A stretch of 64,000 nt of DNA from Rhodopirellula halodulae (GCF_020966775.1 NZ_JAJKFV010000029.1:1749372-1813371); one strand, 5' to 3'; positions 1-7,225 are shown, numbered from the stretch's first letter. Notes: generated from the sequence alone by a model not told the origin. Numbers and translations are program-made.

Positions 1-79
1 TTACCTCACGAATGACGCCTGATGCGCGGACGGCTTGCAAGCTTCACCGAATGGTTAGCTTTCTGGTAGTTCGCGGGTC

Positions 80-215
80 TGACAACATGGTTTTTACGCT
101 AGGCCTTCGGCACACCTTCGCTCTTTCGCAAAGCGGGCTGGCATTGGTACAATTTCCGTAGTTGAAACATCGTTCTCTTCGTTCAGGGCGGTGTCGTAAA
201 AACCTTCCGTTAGGC
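80..215 (+). repeat. attC-like site 1
   Basis: The left core is TGACAAC (80-86) and the right core GTTAGGC (209-215). The inner arms GGTTTTTACG (89-98) and CGTAAAAACC (about 194-203) are perfect reverse complements, so the single strand can fold into the long hairpin that integron integrases recognise. The left core does not match the right core, as expected for a site whose right core now belongs to the next cassette. The upstream cassette, largely outside the window, should begin TTGTCA. Confidence 0.8.
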
Positions 216-238
216 GACCTAGATCAATCGAGAATCCA

Positions 239-424
239 ATGTCGATAGCAAAAGACACGATGGCGGACATCATCGCCCGCCAACCCGATGACAGTAGTTT
301 CGATGAAATCCTCCGCGAACTGGCTTATGCCCGCATGATCCAGCGTGGACTGGACGACTCGGCCAACGGCCGCACCGTTACCAACGATGACATCAAGCGA
401 AAGGTCGAATCGTGGCGCAAATAG
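239..424 (+). CDS. Small antitoxin-like protein of a type II toxin-antitoxin pair (cassette 1)
   Basis: This 61-residue, charged, mostly helical protein starts 24 bp after the right core of the first attC-like site. Its stop overlaps the start of the RelE/ParE-type gene by 13 bp, the usual translational coupling of antitoxin and toxin. The C-terminal half (DIKRKVESW at the end) looks like the toxin-wrapping tail of a RelB/ParD-type antitoxin. I recognise no named family with certainty; the role is inferred mainly from size and partner. It would neutralise the toxin and probably repress the pair's promoter. Confidence 0.75.
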   Translation: MSIAKDTMADIIARQPDDSSFDEILRELAYARMIQRGLDDSANGRTVTNDDIKRKVESWRK

Positions 425-708
425 CATGGACAATGGAGGCAGCAGATTGCCTCGAACAAATCCATGACTACATCGCGGCTGACTCCGCGACTGCGGCGTC
501 GAACGTTGCCACTGGCATCTATGACAAAATCCAGGTGCTTCGCGAACATCCTCGGATCGGTCAGCGATACGAACCGATCACTGATCGAGAAGTCCGCGAG
601 CTTCTGTACGGCCACTATCGGATTCCATATCTTATCGTTAACGATGATCGAATCGAGATACTTGGCGTGTTTCATGGTGCCATGGACATTGACCGTTACC
701 TGAAATAG
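412..708 (+). CDS. RelE/ParE family toxin (cassette 1)
   Basis: The 98-residue product has the usual ParE/RelE length and layout. An N-terminal helical pair (TMEAADCLEQIHDYIAADS, residues 6-24) is followed by the HPRIGQRYEP turn and C-terminal strands ending in a strand-rich segment (LYGHYRIPYLIVNDDRIEIL, then GVFHGAMDID). ParE members inhibit gyrase and RelE members cleave ribosome-bound mRNA; the sequence alone does not say which. It overlaps the antitoxin by 13 bp and ends 6 bp before the second attC-like site, so the pair nearly fills its cassette. The reading frame is intact. Confidence 0.9.
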   Translation: MAQIAWTMEAADCLEQIHDYIAADSATAASNVATGIYDKIQVLREHPRIGQRYEPITDREVRELLYGHYRIPYLIVNDDRIEILGVFHGAMDIDRYLK

Positions 709-714
709 CCGGTC

Positions 715-851
715 GCCTAACATGGGTTTTACGCTGAGACCATCGGCACACCTTCCGCGTTTGGCCACGCGGGCTGGCCTTGGTGCAATTTTCCCAGTTC
801 TGACATCGTTCGCTTCGTTTAGGGCGGTGTCGTACAAATCTACCGTTGTAC
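715..851 (+). repeat. attC-like site 2
   Basis: The left core GCCTAAC (715-721) fits RYYYAAC and is the exact complement of the right core of site 1, so it is the attC of cassette 1. The right core is GTTGTAC (845-851). It shares ACATGG, TTTTACGCT and CGGCACACCTTC blocks with site 1 on the left, and CATCGTTC, CTTCGTT and GGGCGGTGTCGT blocks on the right. Length is 137 bp, near sites 1 and 3. Confidence 0.85.
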
Positions 852-854
852 GAC

Positions 855-1137
855 CTAGATGTTCCGCATGTCGTGGCTTCCGTGAATCACGCGCGAGACT
901 TCGATGCCTTCCTCGATCACGCGGAAGAATATCACGTAACTGCCGACGCTAAATGAACGGCATCCGTGCACGCGGAATCCCGGCCGCTCTTCGCCCATGT
1001 TCGGTTGCGTTGCGATTGTACCGCACGTCTCACGAATCTTCAGTATCCATTTGCGAGCAGCGCTTGTCCCGCGCGATGAAATCGACGATGCCAAAGAGAT
1101 CGTCGTCTGCGTCGGGTGCGTAAATGACTTTCGCCAT
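855..1137 (-). pseudogene. Frameshifted ParE-family toxin (cassette 2)
   Basis: Reading from an ATG at 1137 that overlaps the antitoxin stop (ATGA) gives an intact ParE N-terminus, MAKVIYAPDADDD then LFGIVDFIARDK. The frame then runs into a TGA near 1030. The rest of the toxin continues one base over, from AARKW through IRETCGTIATQPNMGEERPG, CRSFSVGSYVIFFRVI and SRVIHGSHDM to the stop at 855. The net shift of one base lies around 1060-1063 (extra base or two-base loss). An ATG at 1094 in the second frame gives only a 79-residue product lacking the first helices. The toxin is probably inactive unless this is a sequencing error. The genes face opposite to the cassette direction. Confidence 0.8.
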
Positions 1138-1379
1138 CAAACGTTTCCAGTCTCGATCTCACTGATTCGCGCTTCCGCCCGGCGGTATACGTCTTCGGCT
1201 GGAATTCCCTGTCCCGCATCAAGCTGGTCAAACCCTTTCTTGACTTCGGCGCGCAGCGACTCGCGTGACTGCAACATACGCAGACCTTCGGCCAGAACGT
1301 CGGACTCATTTAGGAATCTCTTCTCAGAGACCATTCTTTGAACGAATGGCACCAGATCACTTGGTATTTCGGTTGTCAT
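1137..1379 (-). CDS. ParD-family antitoxin (cassette 2)
   Basis: The 80-residue protein begins with MTTEIPSDLVPFVQRMV and continues with SDVLAEGLRML, the ribbon-helix-helix DNA-binding fold typical of ParD/CopG antitoxins. It is followed by a charged tail that would wrap the toxin. Its stop overlaps the toxin start (ATGA), so the two were translationally coupled. It remains intact although its partner is frameshifted. It is encoded opposite to the attC orientation, so it likely carries its own promoter, near 1380-1430 inside the attC region. Confidence 0.88.
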   Translation of the reverse strand: MTTEIPSDLVPFVQRMVSEKRFLNESDVLAEGLRMLQSRESLRAEVKKGFDQLDAGQGIPAEDVYRRAEARISEIETGNV

Positions 1380-1419
1380 GGCTACCTGAATTTCGAGATG
1401 AGTGGCGGATTCGCCGGTC

Positions 1420-1559
1420 GTACAACATGGTGTTTACGCTGAGGATCTCCGGGCGCACCTTCGATGTAGTACAGGCCTCGCTCTCGTTATACAATCAAAT
1501 TCAGTTCAGGACATCGTTCGCTTCGTTCAGGACGGTGTCGTGACAACCTTCCGTTGGGT
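1420..1559 (+). repeat. attC-like site 3
   Basis: The left core GTACAAC (1420-1426) is the exact complement of GTTGTAC, the right core of site 2, identifying it as the attC of cassette 2. The right core is GTTGGGT (1553-1559). Shared blocks are ACATGGTGTTTACGCTGAGG on the left and CATCGTTCGCTTCGTTCAGG then ACGGTGTCGTGACAACC on the right. Length is 140 bp. Confidence 0.85.
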
Positions 1560-1568
1560 GGTAACTCT

Positions 1569-2036
1569 GTGACCTCTGACTCCGGCGTTCAAGTTTATGT
1601 CCCCCTTCCGAATTATGCCTCCATTGGTGGCGAGACGTTTTGGGCGGATCAGGTTGGCATCTCGCTGTATCGCATCGCCAACGTGCCCTTATGGGCTTAC
1701 GGACTCAATTATCACGATGTTGTCCGGGCAACACCCGATGCCGAGGGAATACTCACGATCGACGAGGTCGTTGAATCCAGCGGCCACCGCACACTTCGTT
1801 TGATGTTTCCCAGCGACATTGGTGCTGAACAGCAAGGCGAATTGCTTCGAAAAATTTATCAGCCTGGCGGTGTCACATTCGAACGGGCTAACGGTAGCCT
1901 CGTCGCAATCAACATTGCTCCAGAGAGTGACTACCTCTCCGTTTTCGATCAGTTGGAGGCTTGGGCCGATTCCGGCTTGCTTGATTTCGAGACATTCCAT
2001 GCGCGGGTCGAGGGGAGTTTCGATGATGCTCCATGA
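1569..2036 (+). CDS. DUF4265 domain protein (cassette 3)
   Basis: The protein carries the DUF4265 pattern: ETFWADQVGISLYRIANVP then LWAYGLNYHDVV, followed by VVESSGHRTLRLMF. The C-terminal part (FDQLEAWADSGLLDFET) is also typical. Function is unknown; the family is small, cytoplasmic and common in accessory DNA. The open frame extends back to a TTG at 1554 inside the attC core, but GTG at 1569 preceded by GGTGG is the more likely start (155 residues). It sits alone in its cassette and runs in the cassette direction. Confidence 0.85.
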   Translation: MTSDSGVQVYVPLPNYASIGGETFWADQVGISLYRIANVPLWAYGLNYHDVVRATPDAEGILTIDEVVESSGHRTLRLMFPSDIGAEQQGELLRKIYQPGGVTFERANGSLVAINIAPESDYLSVFDQLEAWADSGLLDFETFHARVEGSFDDAP

Positions 2037-2058
2037 TTCAGCCACAGCGCCCGTCGCG

Positions 2059-2269
2059 GCCTGACATGGTTTACTTGCTGGGACTTCGCCGCGGTTTCTG
2101 TTTTAGGACTTCGGCGGGTTTTTGGCGTTGGGCCTCCGGCACGGTTTTTGTGTTCGGCCTTCGACGCACCGTTGTTGTTTGTCCAAGCCTTCCGCTGCTC
2201 GTAGAATAATAGGTCGTTCTAACTGGACCGGCATCGCGACGGCGGTGTCATGTAAATCTTCCGTCGGAT
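2059..2269 (+). repeat. attC-like site 4, expanded by 25-bp tandem units
   Basis: The left end GCCTGAC (2059-2065) followed by ATGG, and the right end GGCGGTGTCATGTAAATCTT then CCGTCGGAT (core 2263-2269), match the other sites, but both cores are degenerate (GAC for AAC, GTC for GTT). At 211 bp it is about 75 bp longer than the others. The extra length is explained by four units with exact 25-bp spacing starting at 2081, 2106, 2131 and 2156, each opening GGMCTYCG; the other sites have one such unit. Recombination activity is doubtful. Confidence 0.75.
2081..2180 (+). repeat. 25-bp tandem repeat, four imperfect copies
   Basis: Units start at 2081, 2106, 2131 and 2156, beginning GGACTTCGCC, GGACTTCGGC, GGCCTCCGGC and GGCCTTCGAC, each followed by a G+C block and a T-rich stretch. 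One related unit occurs near 101 in attC site 1 and near 738 in site 2. The array lies inside attC site 4 and contains no gene. Confidence 0.8.
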
Positions 2270-2672
2270 GTCGCTGTTGTTTCCTCTTCGCAAGCAACTT
2301 CTACGCTTTACCCTGTTGGCTCCGCCTCTGGTCGGAGGTGCGATTGGTTTTGCGCTGGTTGCGATCTATCCGCCGCGGAACCCAGTCGACTACTGGCCCG
2401 CCACAGGGTCTTTGAGCCTTGGTTTCGCTGTCGTCGGCCTGCTCTTGGGCTTTCTCACGTGGCTTTGGATGCGCGGTCGTGTTTCCGCTTTGATCGCATT
2501 TTCGGCGATTGCGATTCCTTTTTGTTCGTTCGGTTGGTTTGTGAATGGCAAAGGCGGTCGTTGGGACGTCGCTTGGTGGTTTGGGCTTTTCGGTATTATC
2601 ACAACGGTCACGTTCTTCATCCGTTCGTTCGCTCTGGTTGGAAACGATGGTGAAAGGGATCGCGGCGTCTAG
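2268..2672 (+). CDS. Small integral membrane protein of unknown function
   Basis: The 134-residue protein has four likely membrane spans: LLAPPLVGGAIGFALVAIY (residues about 18-36), LGFAVVGLLLGFLTWLWM (about 51-68), ALIAFSAIAIPFCSFGWFV (about 74-92) and WWFGLFGIITTVTFFI (about 103-118). The N-terminus is basic. The start ATG overlaps the right core of attC site 4. I see no matching attC downstream, so it is either the last cassette or the first gene outside the array. I do not recognise the family. Confidence 0.65.
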   Translation: MSLLFPLRKQLLRFTLLAPPLVGGAIGFALVAIYPPRNPVDYWPATGSLSLGFAVVGLLLGFLTWLWMRGRVSALIAFSAIAIPFCSFGWFVNGKGGRWDVAWWFGLFGIITTVTFFIRSFALVGNDGERDRGV

Positions 2673-2871
2673 CCTGGTTCTGCATTCAGTATCATGCACC
2701 TGCGTTGCGCTTCAATGACCTGCTTGGAGGGCGGTCTCGAGCCGTTCGTGACAACCGGCTATTCGAACTTCTGTCCGAGGATGACTGACCGATGGCTTGT
2801 ACTCGATGGCACGTGCTTGATGCCAAGCAACTGATGGCACGTATCAGGACAGGCTGCTTGGTGAAGCGTGT

Positions 2872-3837
2872 TCAGTAGCTGAAATTGACGGCTTGCCACC
2901 AGCGTGCTTTGTAAAACTTTGAACCAGAGATGATGTGTCGTTGCTTGGGCTCAGTTGGGTTCACGAGGATAACGGAGTCACTTTGCCAGGAGGTGCCGAC
3001 TTCGGTTCGTTGTGGGTCGCTGATCCAGATGGAGCCATCAACGTGCTGGCTGGCGCTCTTGATCCACTTGAGATTGGACAGGAGTTGGAAGGCTTCGGTT
3101 GCGATGTCAAACAAATACAGCCCATCGTTGTTGCTCACCAACAACTTTCCGTCACTTCGCAAGGGGAACAGGTCGTGTCCGGTGGGTGACTCAGGCAGTT
3201 CGTAGGTCTTTTCCAGCGTCAGCTTGCCTTCCGCGTAACCGAAGCGGTACAGCAGGTCGCCGAGCACCCATAAACACTGACGTTGTTTGTCCCAGGTGAC
3301 GCCATGTGCGTACGGCAACGGCAGGTCGTCGTGTTTGTCCGCACTGTGATGCAGTCTCAGGATGCCATGGTTGCTGTTCGCGGTGACGATGGCACCATCG
3401 GGAAGCAATTCCGCCGAATGGCAGCTGCTGTAGCTGGGGTAGTCCTTTACCAATGTCGAATCGGAAAATCGGATCAGGCGTACACGGCCGTGATAGGCCG
3501 CCAAGATGAACACTTCGCCTTGATGCGTAACACGTTTCGCATCCGTGGGGATGAATTCAATCGGTTCTTCGTCGATCGCCGGATAGCTCCAAAGTAGCGA
3601 TTCGTCGGCCGAAGAAGCGGTCGGATTGACCAAACGAATTCGATTGTCAGCCTGGTCCGCGCAAAGGAAGGCCGTCGTTTCAGTCGAAAGGTCGACGTTG
3701 CTCGGGCCGTGGTCGTCCGACTGGGCAAGTGCCACGCTGGTGAGCGAGGTCAACAACAGTGTGACGAGGGTTTTCACGGTGAGCCCATTCTTTCTTCTAG
3801 CAGTTCTTGGGTCTGGCATGGTCGCCTTTCGCTCCAC
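2872..3837 (-). CDS. Secreted beta-propeller-like protein (DUF6528 type)
   Basis: The 321-residue product has an N-terminal signal peptide (basic start, then LVTLLLTSLTSVALAQ). Repeated strand segments with Trp and Asp-Gly turns follow, such as FLCADQADNRIRLVNP, GEVFILAAYHGRVRLIRF, LLPDGAIVTANSNHGILRL and DGSIWISDPQ. This resembles DUF6528-type bacterial propellers, which lack an assigned role. An internal ATG at 3819 would also give a complete signal peptide. The gene stands alone, pointing toward the cassette array and away from the 3917-6000 pair. It is probably periplasmic. Confidence 0.75.
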   Translation of the reverse strand: MERKATMPDPRTARRKNGLTVKTLVTLLLTSLTSVALAQSDDHGPSNVDLSTETTAFLCADQADNRIRLVNPTASSADESLLWSYPAIDEEPIEFIPTDAKRVTHQGEVFILAAYHGRVRLIRFSDSTLVKDYPSYSSCHSAELLPDGAIVTANSNHGILRLHHSADKHDDLPLPYAHGVTWDKQRQCLWVLGDLLYRFGYAEGKLTLEKTYELPESPTGHDLFPLRSDGKLLVSNNDGLYLFDIATEAFQLLSNLKWIKSASQHVDGSIWISDPQRTEVGTSWQSDSVILVNPTEPKQRHIISGSKFYKARWWQAVNFSY

Positions 3838-3916
3838 GAGAATTGCGTCCGATGAAAACGCCTTGGCTTAGCAGCGACCAACGGGTTGAATGCCGGTGCT
3901 GAAATCCAGTGAACTG

Positions 3917-5062
3917 CTACGCGGTTTCTCGTTCCGCGATATCACGTAGTTCCCCGATGCAGGACTTCATCACCTCGATGTCAATCTCGTGGACGTTGAT
4001 TGCTTCGCCGGGGTTTTTCAGCATTGTGACTGTGAGTCGGCCACCGAGATGCTGTCGAAATTCCTCCAAACCCTGCAGCACATTGTCGGGCGAATTCAAT
4101 TGGTCACACCACAGGGGAGTGCCCAGGTCCGCGAGCGTTTGGCAAACCGCGTGAGCCAGTGGTTGCGGGAACCCAAACTTGCGAGCGGAATAGAGCGTGT
4201 CGAGTGCCACGCCGATTCCGACGGCTTCACCGTGTCGGAGCGCGTAGTTCGTCATCGGTTCCATGCGGTGGGCGGACCAGTGGCCGAAGTCCAGTGGACG
4301 AGCTTCCAACGCTTCGAATGGATCGCCACCGGCGGTGATGTGATCCAAATGCAACTGGCAGGACCTAGCGATCGCTTCTTTGGAAACATCCGCGGCGCGG
4401 CGACGAAGTTTACTCGCCGACTTGCGAAGAAAATCAAAGAACGCCGCGTCCTTGAGCAAGGCAACTTTGACGGCCTCTGTCAGTCCCGAACGAAAGTCGC
4501 GATCGGGTAGGGTACGCAGAATCGCCGTGTCATTGAAGACTGCCCAAGGGACGGCGAACGTTCCGATCCAATTTTTCTTGTCGAAGTAATTGATTGCATT
4601 CTTCACGCCCACGCCGGAATCCGCTTGTGCCAAAGTGGTGGATGGCAATCGAATCAGCCGAATGCCACGATGGGCAATCGCGGCAGCAAATCCGACCGCG
4701 TCCAGCACGGCCCCGCCACCTGCCACAACGATGTAGCTGCGACGATCCAGGTCGTGTGAATTGATTGCTGCCAGCAGGTCGCGGAGCGTGTGTTCGGAGT
4801 TTTTGCAGGACTCGCCGCCGGGAATGATCATCGGTTCGCGAACCAGTCGCAGCCGCTCACTCGTTTGCAGGCGATGAAACAATCCGTTGGCGAACGCACC
4901 GTTTTCCAAATTGCTATCCAAGCAGAACAGCACCTTGGGTGGCGTCGACTGTTCGCCGAGCAGCACGTCTTCCAGCACCGAAAAGTCGCCTTGCGAGACG
5001 TCGTCGGTTTGCCGGAGGCGGTGAACAAATTTGACTTCGAAGGAAATGTCGTGGTCGGTCAT
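3917..5062 (-). CDS. eboD: 3-dehydroquinate synthase-family protein, EboD-like
   Basis: The 381-residue product contains the NAD- and metal-binding core of the dehydroquinate synthase family: IVVAGGGAVLDAVGFAAAIA, then RLPSTTLAQADSGVGVKNAI, LTEAVKVAL (metal-binding Glu), GHWSAHRME and HGEAVGIGVAL (metal-binding His residues). The KNAINYFDKKNWIGTF segment is closer to EboD, of the ebo metabolite-transport clusters, than to AroB. No other ebo gene adjoins it. The ATG at 5062 overlaps the esterase stop (ATGA), so I prefer it to upstream starts. The substrate is unknown; the EboD label is from recalled motifs. Confidence 0.75.
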   Translation of the reverse strand: MTDHDISFEVKFVHRLRQTDDVSQGDFSVLEDVLLGEQSTPPKVLFCLDSNLENGAFANGLFHRLQTSERLRLVREPMIIPGGESCKNSEHTLRDLLAAINSHDLDRRSYIVVAGGGAVLDAVGFAAAIAHRGIRLIRLPSTTLAQADSGVGVKNAINYFDKKNWIGTFAVPWAVFNDTAILRTLPDRDFRSGLTEAVKVALLKDAAFFDFLRKSASKLRRRAADVSKEAIARSCQLHLDHITAGGDPFEALEARPLDFGHWSAHRMEPMTNYALRHGEAVGIGVALDTLYSARKFGFPQPLAHAVCQTLADLGTPLWCDQLNSPDNVLQGLEEFRQHLGGRLTVTMLKNPGEAINVHEIDIEVMKSCIGELRDIAERETA

Positions 5063-5985
5063 GGGGTCAGATCTTTCCATCCACGCCACAACCAACGCAA
5101 GGAGTCAGGGAAAATCGATCCGCCATGTTTGCCGTTGTGGCCGCCCTCGCCATAAACGAATTTGTAGTCGTATTCCTTGAACGCGAGGGCGGAAGCCATC
5201 TGTTGGTTGGCGAGCGGCCAGTTGCCAAATTGATTGTCCAGGTCGCCGCTGCCGTCTTGCAGAAACACGCGAATGGGTTTGCGGTCGGTCTTGCGAATCA
5301 TCGGCACAAGGTCGTGGCCACCACGGATGTCGACGAAGCTGCCGATGTGCGAGAGGACTTTGCGAAACGAGTCTGGGCGATACCAAGCAACGGTGAATGC
5401 GCAGATCCCGCCAGAACTGTTCCCGCAAATGGCTCGCAGATCGGGATTGTCGGTGATGTTGTATTGTTGGCGAACAACCGGCAGCAACTCATTCAGCAGG
5501 AACTTCGAATAGTCTTCGGAAACGGTGTCGTATTCAAAAGAGCGATTGGACGGGCGTGGCGACCATCCACGTTTGGGGAGCAGTTCACCGCGATGTCCGG
5601 GATCCACCATCACCGCGATGGTGACCGGCATATCGCCCGAGGCAATCAGGTTGTCGAACACGGTCGGCAAGCGAAAGTCGCCGGAGGTGCCCTCGAACGC
5701 GTGCCCGTCTTGAAAAACCATCAAGGCAGCGGGTTGGGCCAGATCGTATTGGGCGGGGACGTAGAGGCTGTATCGACGCCGGGTTCCTTCAAAGACCTGA
5801 CTGTCAGCAAACTCGTGTTGAGTGACGGTTCCTCGGGGAACGCCTTCCTGAGGATGGGAGTCCGCGGGCCAGGTGTAGGTTTCTTCTGCGGGAGACGAGG
5901 CGACGTTCAGATTCATGCCGGCGAACAGCAGAGGCAACAGCCAAAGCCAGACGCGGCTCGGGCGGTGCCCGGATGACAATTTCAT
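5059..5985 (-). CDS. Secreted esterase, enterochelin-esterase/Fes-like alpha/beta hydrolase
   Basis: The 308-residue form starting at 5985 opens with a signal peptide (MKLSSGHRP then WLWLLPLLFAGMNLNVASS). The hydrolase body has RRYSLYVPAQYD, LMVFQDGHAFEG, and the nucleophile elbow CGNSSGGICAF with the catalytic Ser. A likely acidic residue lies in LQDGSGDLDN and the catalytic His in GEGGHNGKHGG near the end. These are hallmarks of the esterase D/Fes group. The frame is open to 6093, but that would put about 36 residues ahead of the signal peptide. It overlaps the dehydroquinate-synthase-like gene by 4 bp, so the pair is co-translated. The physiological ester is unknown. Confidence 0.85.
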   Translation of the reverse strand: MKLSSGHRPSRVWLWLLPLLFAGMNLNVASSPAEETYTWPADSHPQEGVPRGTVTQHEFADSQVFEGTRRRYSLYVPAQYDLAQPAALMVFQDGHAFEGTSGDFRLPTVFDNLIASGDMPVTIAVMVDPGHRGELLPKRGWSPRPSNRSFEYDTVSEDYSKFLLNELLPVVRQQYNITDNPDLRAICGNSSGGICAFTVAWYRPDSFRKVLSHIGSFVDIRGGHDLVPMIRKTDRKPIRVFLQDGSGDLDNQFGNWPLANQQMASALAFKEYDYKFVYGEGGHNGKHGGSIFPDSLRWLWRGWKDLTP

Positions 5986-6187
5986 GCGTGTCTTGGTGGG
6001 AAAGGCGGGATGGAGGCGGGAATCGTGGGGAGGCCGAGGCGGGACGGAATCAGTATTCCGCGTTTGGGGTTGGCGGCGGAAAGCCATCACCAAAAGCCAT
6101 GTGGTGGGATTCCAATGCGGATTGGGCTACAACCTCCGCCGTCGAAGACCCAACAGTGTAACTCAATTTTCACGGGATCAATCAGTC

Positions 6188-7225
6188 GTGCAACAGCGTC
6201 GTTTAGGCAGCAGCGGAATTGTCGTTTCTGACATTTGCATGGGAACCATGACGTTTGGGAGTTCCTGTGATGAGGCACTGAGTCACGCCATTTGTGACCA
6301 CGCCTTCGATGCGGGAATCAACTTTTTCGACGCGGCTGAGATTTATCCCGTGCCGCCGAAGGAAGAAACCTACGGTGTGACGGAAGAAATTTTTGGACGT
6401 TGGTTGAAAACGAAGCCTCGCGAATGCGTGACCGTGGCTACCAAAGTGACGGGTCCGGGGCACGGATGGTTCAAACCGCCGGTTCGATATGGACGGACGA
6501 CTCTGGATCGCCACCAAATCATCCGTGCTTGTGAGGACTCGTTGCGTCGACTGGGCGTGGAGACCATTGATCTGTACCAAATTCACTGGCCCGACCACGG
6601 GATGCCCTACGAAGAGGTGCTCGAGTCGCTGACGCATCTTCGACGCACGGGGAAAGTCCGTGTGATTGGTTGCAGCAACGAGACCTCTTGGGGATTGATG
6701 AAAAGTTTGTGGGCCGCCGACATTCATGGCGTTGATCGCTATCAGACCGTTCAAAACAACTTCAGCCTGATCAACCGACGTTGCGAAAATGAATTGGCAC
6801 AGGTTTGTCGCCGAGAAAACGTGAGCTTGCTTCCTTACTCGCCATTGGGCGGCGGGGTGCTGACTGGCAAATACGAAAACGGTCCCCCGCCGGGTGGACG
6901 ATTTTCCGAGTACCTGCAAACCGGGAACGATCGTCAAAAGGCAATGGCGCAGCGGTTCGTCAACGATCGCACGGTGGAGACTGCTGTCCGGATCGAGGAG
7001 ATTGCCAAGTCAATTGGAACAACCGGTACCGCCTTGTCGGTCGCTTGGAGCAAGCAACATGACTTTGTCGCGTCCACGATCGTCGGCGCCACGACGGTGG
7101 AGCAGTTGAAAGAGATTCTCGTCGCCGACGACATGACCTTGGACGACGAAACCTTGGCCCGGATCGACGCGGTCGAGGTGGACATCCCAAACGCGATGAC
7201 CGAAGACGGTCTGCGTCGACTGTGA
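6188..7225 (+). CDS. NADP-dependent aldo/keto reductase, Tas-like
   Basis: From a GTG at 6188 the product is 345 residues, the length of E. coli Tas. It shows RRLGSSGIVVSDICMGTMTF, the catalytic Asp and Tyr in FFDAAEIYPVPPKEETYGVT, the catalytic Lys in TVATKVTGPG, and the His in DLYQIHWPDHG. The cofactor-binding end has SVAWSKQHDFVASTIVGAT. The DAAEIYPVPP block is characteristic of Tas rather than of the shorter AKR families. The frame is open upstream to 5915 but that part overlaps the divergent esterase and lacks family similarity. The enzyme is cytosolic; its substrate is unknown. Confidence 0.92.
   Translation: MQQRRLGSSGIVVSDICMGTMTFGSSCDEALSHAICDHAFDAGINFFDAAEIYPVPPKEETYGVTEEIFGRWLKTKPRECVTVATKVTGPGHGWFKPPVRYGRTTLDRHQIIRACEDSLRRLGVETIDLYQIHWPDHGMPYEEVLESLTHLRRTGKVRVIGCSNETSWGLMKSLWAADIHGVDRYQTVQNNFSLINRRCENELAQVCRRENVSLLPYSPLGGGVLTGKYENGPPPGGRFSEYLQTGNDRQKAMAQRFVNDRTVETAVRIEEIAKSIGTTGTALSVAWSKQHDFVASTIVGATTVEQLKEILVADDMTLDDETLARIDAVEVDIPNAMTEDGLRRL

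Larger units (their letters stand above)
80..2269 (+). mobile_element. Integron-type gene cassette array (four attC-like sites, three bounded cassettes)
   Basis: Four related imperfect palindromes punctuate small ORFs. Each opens with a core resembling RYYYAAC followed by ACATGG (CATGG in the fourth) and a T-rich block, and closes with a GGCGGTGTC- or GACGGTGTC-type block followed by a CCGTT-type core. Integrases recombine between G and TT of the right core, so a cassette's first six bases should pair with the left core of its own attC. This holds for cassette 1 (GTTAGGC at 209, GCCTAAC at 715) and cassette 2 (GTTGTAC at 845, GTACAAC at 1420). The genes (toxin-antitoxin pairs, DUF4265, a small membrane protein) are typical chromosomal-integron cargo. 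No integrase gene is visible; the site orientation predicts it to the left of the window. The call is inferred from sequence structure. Confidence 0.8.

Noticed and set aside
80-2269. The palindromes as REP or MITE-type repeats, or a CRISPR array
   Set aside because: Sites are 136-211 bp, not 20-40 bp, show no uniform spacers, and obey the integron core-pairing rule across two cassettes.
2673-2871. Possible fifth attC after the membrane protein gene
   Set aside because: GGAGGGCGGTCTCGAGCC and CGTGACAACC recall the right half of an attC, but I find no left core, no GTTRRRY core and no palindrome, so it could only be a remnant.
5125-5976. A 283-residue plus-strand frame opposite the esterase
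   Set aside because: The minus-strand esterase has a signal peptide and catalytic motifs; the opposite frame has neither.
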